Shown one piece after another: positions 5,091 through 6,722 of a DNA stretch of 6,722 nt. The notes beneath the pieces were generated by a model that worked only from the letters and a program-made list of their open reading frames with translations, was not told the origin of the DNA and did not search any database. Location of the stretch: the NCBI GenBank assembly GCA_946541285.1, contig CAMNJG010000080.1, positions 1 to 6,722 of the forward strand, read 5' to 3'. Position 1 is the stretch's first letter; each line of letters opens with the position of its first letter. This DNA is from an uncultured Clostridia bacterium. GTDB taxonomy: Bacteria; Bacillota; Clostridia; Peptostreptococcales; Anaerovoracaceae. A program made the translations under genes and the position numbers.

Positions 5091-6722
5091 ATGAAAAGAA
5101 AAGTTTTTTCGTTATTTGTTGTGCTGACAGTTGTGATCAGCATGATGCCCGCGGCGGCACTGATCTCCCATGCCGCTTCCATGACAAAAGTCAGTGTCAG
5201 TACCGCGCCGGAGCTGAAAAAGTACCTGCAGATGTCCGGAGATTATGACATTACCCTGACAAAAGACATCAGCTACAGCGAAGACGGGAATTATGGTGTG
5301 TGGTGTTACATTGCCGGCAGAAAAGCGCTGAACCTGAACGGACACAGCCTGGTGGTGCATAATGATAATGTAGAGAAGTCCACTCTGTTTCAGGTACAGT
5401 CCGGTACGGAAATGATTGTCTATGATACTCAGGACAGTGACAGCAGTACGATCCGGTATAACGGCTATATCAATGATAACGGCGATCTGAAGTATCGGAA
5501 TATCTTTTCGGTCAGGGGAAAACTGACGCTGAACGGAGGTACAATCGAGGCTGGACGGTCCAAAAGTGAATACAGTGCCAAATACGCGAAGACGATCTGG
5601 AGACAGACCTTCGGAACCGGAGTCGAAGTCAGTGGCGGTGGAGTCCTGACCGTTAACGGAGGGAAGATTTATGGAAGAGGCTCCTATATTGGCCGGGAGG
5701 CAGGGATCAAGGCCCTGTCCGGAAGCAGCGTGTACTTTAACCGCGGCAGTGTGGCGGCCAAAGGCGGAGCGAACTGTTTCTCCGGATCAGGAACGATTTA
5801 CGCGGCAACAGGAACCTTTACCTGTGAAACACTGGACGCGGTCGAAATCGATGGAAAATCGACCAAAGGACCGGGATATGGACAGGTTGGCCTGTCAAAA
5901 AAACAGCTGGCATCCGCTACAGTGATCGAAAAGACCGTCCCATCGGATGCAAGCTGCATTACCGCACGGGAACTGGTCCTGAAACCGGGGCAGGAATATG
6001 TCGCGCTGTATACCCGGAGCGGAACAGCGACAGACTATAACGCGAAGAACGAGACCGATATGAGCCTGCCGACAGCGGATCCGGTGATTTCTGCCAGACA
6101 GGTCGCGAAAGGCACCCCGTATGGCTATCAGTTTAAGAATATTGATACAAGCATTCCGGGAAACCGTTACGGAATCAGCTACAACTGGAGCGTTTATGAT
6201 CTCAAAGCGAACAAACTCGCTGAGACAGGTCTGCTCCTGTCAAAAAGCAGCGTGGATGTGATGAAAGACTTCTCTTCTTTTACACCGGAGAAGGGAAAGA
6301 AGTACATTATTCGCTGTGTATACCGGGAAGATCTGCTGGGAACTTACTTTGAAGGAATCGCAGGCAACTCGACGTTTACGGTGCTGGATGACCTGGCAGC
6401 CCCGGTGATCTCGGAGAATCCTCCGACAAAGATCGAAGTGCAGCCGGGTGCGCAGGCAACGATGTCTGTGAAAGCCACCGGCACCAACCTCAGGTATGCG
6501 TGGGAAACTTCCACGAACAGTGGAAACACCTGGTTCCCGTGTACAACAGGGACCGGATACAACAGCGCTGATTATACAACCGCGGCACTGTCGAAGGGGC
6601 ATGACGGCGTGATGTTCCGCTGCCGTGTCTACAACAGCGCGGGCTCGGTGTGTTCCCTGATAGCGATGATCGCTGTCAAAGCGGATCAGACCGTTTCGGT
6701 TGTCAACTTTACGAATTTTACC
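5091..6722 (+). CDS. Secreted surface protein with beta-helix-like repeats and Ig-like domains (3' end outside window)
   Basis: The frame runs open for 544 codons to the window edge, so the C-terminus and any cell-wall anchor are not seen. Residues 1-29 form a Sec signal peptide: MKRK, a hydrophobic core (VFSLFVVLTVVISMMPAAAL), and a likely cut after SHAA. Residues 80-245 contain recurring short strands such as LNLNGHSLVV (80-89), LTLNGGTIEAG (145-155) and LTVNGGKIYG (186-195), typical of right-handed beta-helix proteins. Two Ig-like regions follow (about 330-432 and 438-530), the second with LRYAWETSTNSGNTW and FRCRVYNSAGSV. I see no enzyme active site; adhesion, polysaccharide binding or ligand capture are possible. 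Eight cysteines in the visible part (72, 229, 245, 289, 409, 484, 511, 521) are many for a Firmicute surface protein. Start: ATG 5091 after GGATGGTGA (5077-5085); in-frame ATG 5079, with AAGGA eight bases upstream, would add four residues. It lies 87 bases after the regulator with no clear promoter, so it is probably co-transcribed. Confidence 0.85.
   Translation, partial: MKRKVFSLFVVLTVVISMMPAAALISHAASMTKVSVSTAPELKKYLQMSGDYDITLTKDISYSEDGNYGVWCYIAGRKALNLNGHSLVVHNDNVEKSTLFQVQSGTEMIVYDTQDSDSSTIRYNGYINDNGDLKYRNIFSVRGKLTLNGGTIEAGRSKSEYSAKYAKTIWRQTFGTGVEVSGGGVLTVNGGKIYGRGSYIGREAGIKALSGSSVYFNRGSVAAKGGANCFSGSGTIYAATGTFTCETLDAVEIDGKSTKGPGYGQVGLSKKQLASATVIEKTVPSDASCITARELVLKPGQEYVALYTRSGTATDYNAKNETDMSLPTADPVISARQVAKGTPYGYQFKNIDTSIPGNRYGISYNWSVYDLKANKLAETGLLLSKSSVDVMKDFSSFTPEKGKKYIIRCVYREDLLGTYFEGIAGNSTFTVLDDLAAPVISENPPTKIEVQPGAQATMSVKATGTNLRYAWETSTNSGNTWFPCTTGTGYNSADYTTAALSKGHDGVMFRCRVYNSAGSVCSLIAMIAVKADQTVSVVNFTNFT

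Noticed and set aside
5671..5925. Plus-strand open frame of 84 codons inside the surface-protein gene
   Set aside because: Out-of-frame overlap with a 544-codon frame that has a signal peptide and domain-like repeats; no own start signals.
1..6722. CRISPR array, tRNA, rRNA or insertion-sequence ends
   Set aside because: No regularly spaced repeats, no cloverleaf-like segment and no transposase or paired terminal repeats were seen by eye on either strand.

Overview
The window looks like a chromosomal segment of a Gram-positive anaerobe of the class Clostridia, probably a gut-type Lachnospiraceae/Oscillospiraceae relative. The evidence is GGAGG-type ribosome binding sites before most genes, moderate GC content, and a 7TM-sensor/kinase/LuxR-regulator triad whose sequences resemble, from memory, families common in gut Firmicutes. 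No species can be named from the sequence alone. All supported protein genes lie on the + strand.

Layout. Bases 1-324 are visibly more AT-rich than the rest. They hold the tail of an unidentified reading frame (to 89) and a decayed remnant (86-324) of an AlbA_2/Schlafen-type ATP-binding protein, in which an N-terminal piece is joined out of frame to a C-terminal winged-helix piece. A ZIP-family divalent metal transporter follows (354-1133). Next comes a tightly packed signalling block: a multi-membrane-span sensor with a kinase-like but apparently non-catalytic cytoplasmic half (1183-2829), overlapping a membrane histidine kinase with PAS, H-box and ATPase regions (2820-4163). After a 189-base intergenic region comes a NarL/LuxR-type response regulator (4353-5003). 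The last gene (5091 to the window end, open at the right edge) encodes a secreted surface protein with a beta-helix-like region and Ig-like domains.

How the genes may work together. The two membrane proteins and the regulator read as one sensory system. The first protein seems to supply the input module, the second the ATPase and phosphorylated histidine, and the regulator the DNA-binding output. The surface-protein gene, 87 bases downstream of the regulator with no obvious promoter of its own, is the natural candidate for a co-transcribed output or signal-binding partner. The ZIP transporter sits 49 bases before the sensor and could be co-transcribed with it, which raises but does not prove a link to metal supply.

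The most unusual parts are three. The sensor/kinase functions appear divided over two genes, and the H-box reads HSELGN, lacking the usual acidic residue after the histidine. The intergenic region before the regulator combines a strong promoter-like sequence inside a dyad, mutually exclusive RNA pairings, and an 18-codon leader frame ending in a 4-base GTGA overlap with the regulator's GTG start. Finally, a strong hairpin covers the regulator stop codon and has the shape of an intrinsic terminator for the opposite strand.
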